NCBI GenBank assembly: GCA_036012865.1
Contig: DASCQC010000003.1
Location: 1 to 15,235, forward strand
DNA: 15,235 nt
Direction of reading: 5' to 3'
Source of the DNA: DASCQC01 sp036012865
GTDB lineage: Bacteria; Pseudomonadota; Gammaproteobacteria; Comchoanobacterales; Comchoanobacteraceae
Part shown: piece by piece, positions 15,058 through 15,235 of the stretch
Position numbering within the stretch: position 1 is the first letter of the stretch
Layout of the letters: each line of letters opens with the position of its first letter
The notes under the pieces: model-generated
What the model was told of the DNA's origin: nothing
The model's database searches: none
The model's input: only the letters and a program-made list of their open reading frames with translations
Translations under genes and position numbers: made by a program

Positions 15058-15235
15058 ATGAGTAAAAGTGAATTTGTAAGAGAAAAAGCGCATAAAAATG
15101 TGGGAACCATCGGTCATGTTGATCATGGTAAAACAACCTTGACAGCGGCGATAACGAAGTATTTTTATGTGGGTGATAATGCACCTGACATATCACAAAT
15201 TGATAAGGCTCCAGAAGAAAGAGAAAGGGGTATTA
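15058..15235 (+). CDS. tuf: Elongation factor Tu, 5' part (partial)
   Basis: The first 59 codons of a second EF-Tu gene are present before the window ends. The P-loop GHVDHGKTTLTAAIT and the start of switch I, IDKAPEERERGI, identify it. The start ATG has SD AAGG (15046-15049) and follows fusA by 31 nt, the normal tufA position. The N-terminus is unusual: MSKSEFVREKAHKN replaces the typical MSKEKFERTKPHVN. Between the P-loop and switch I it reads KYFYVGDNAPDISQ, where EF-Tu usually has a VLAK plus Gly/Ala-rich stretch; it is about two residues shorter there. The P-loop is intact, so function is expected. Confidence 0.96.
   Translation, partial: MSKSEFVREKAHKNVGTIGHVDHGKTTLTAAITKYFYVGDNAPDISQIDKAPEERERGI

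Noticed and set aside
1..15235. Reassignment of TGA to tryptophan, prompted by lack of TGA stops
   Set aside because: tRNA-Trp has anticodon CCA, tryptophans are encoded by TGG, and none of the long genes contains an in-frame TGA.

Overview
This window is a conserved transcription and translation core cluster from an AT-rich (about 40% GC by eye) proteobacterium, most likely a gammaproteobacterium. RpoB and RpoC align almost end to end with the Escherichia coli subunits and keep the lineage-specific insertions (beta SI1 and SI2, beta' SI3). The order tuf - trpT - secE - nusG - rplKAJL - rpoBC - rpsL - rpsG - fusA - tuf is typical of many beta- and gammaproteobacteria. The genus cannot be named from this sequence. 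All genes lie on the + strand and there is no mobile element, CRISPR array or rRNA.

Layout. 1-140: 3' end of one EF-Tu gene. 197-272: tRNA-Trp(CCA). 289-1232: secE and nusG (protein export; transcription elongation and antitermination). 1250-3335: L11, L1, L10 and L7/L12, which build the L1 arm and the GTPase-recruiting stalk of the 50S subunit. 3355-3391: a perfect 12-bp hairpin with a T-rich tail, placed like the E. coli rplL-rpoB attenuator. 3430-11667: the two largest RNA polymerase subunits. 11668-11917: the only sizeable non-coding gap, with a possible terminator and a near-consensus sigma70 promoter (TTGACA - 17 nt - TAAAAT). 11918-15235: the str operon (S12, S7, EF-G and the 5' part of a second tuf gene, which runs off the end).

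Together these genes make the polymerase core, its NusG coupling factor, the ribosomal stalk and decoding-site proteins, and the GTPases that act there. Genes are tightly packed, with gaps of 6-49 nt inside operons and an 11-nt rplK/rplA overlap.

No new gene system is visible. The interest lies in unusual detail inside otherwise standard genes: a very divergent S7; a changed residue directly beside the RNA polymerase catalytic aspartates (DGDTMS instead of DGDQMA); variants in the rifampicin region; changes in the L7/L12 factor-binding loop and in S12; a divergent EF-Tu N-terminus; loss of space for the usual L10 leader; and strong use of TAG stop codons (8 of 12, with TGA never used), including a triple in-frame TAG after rpoB.
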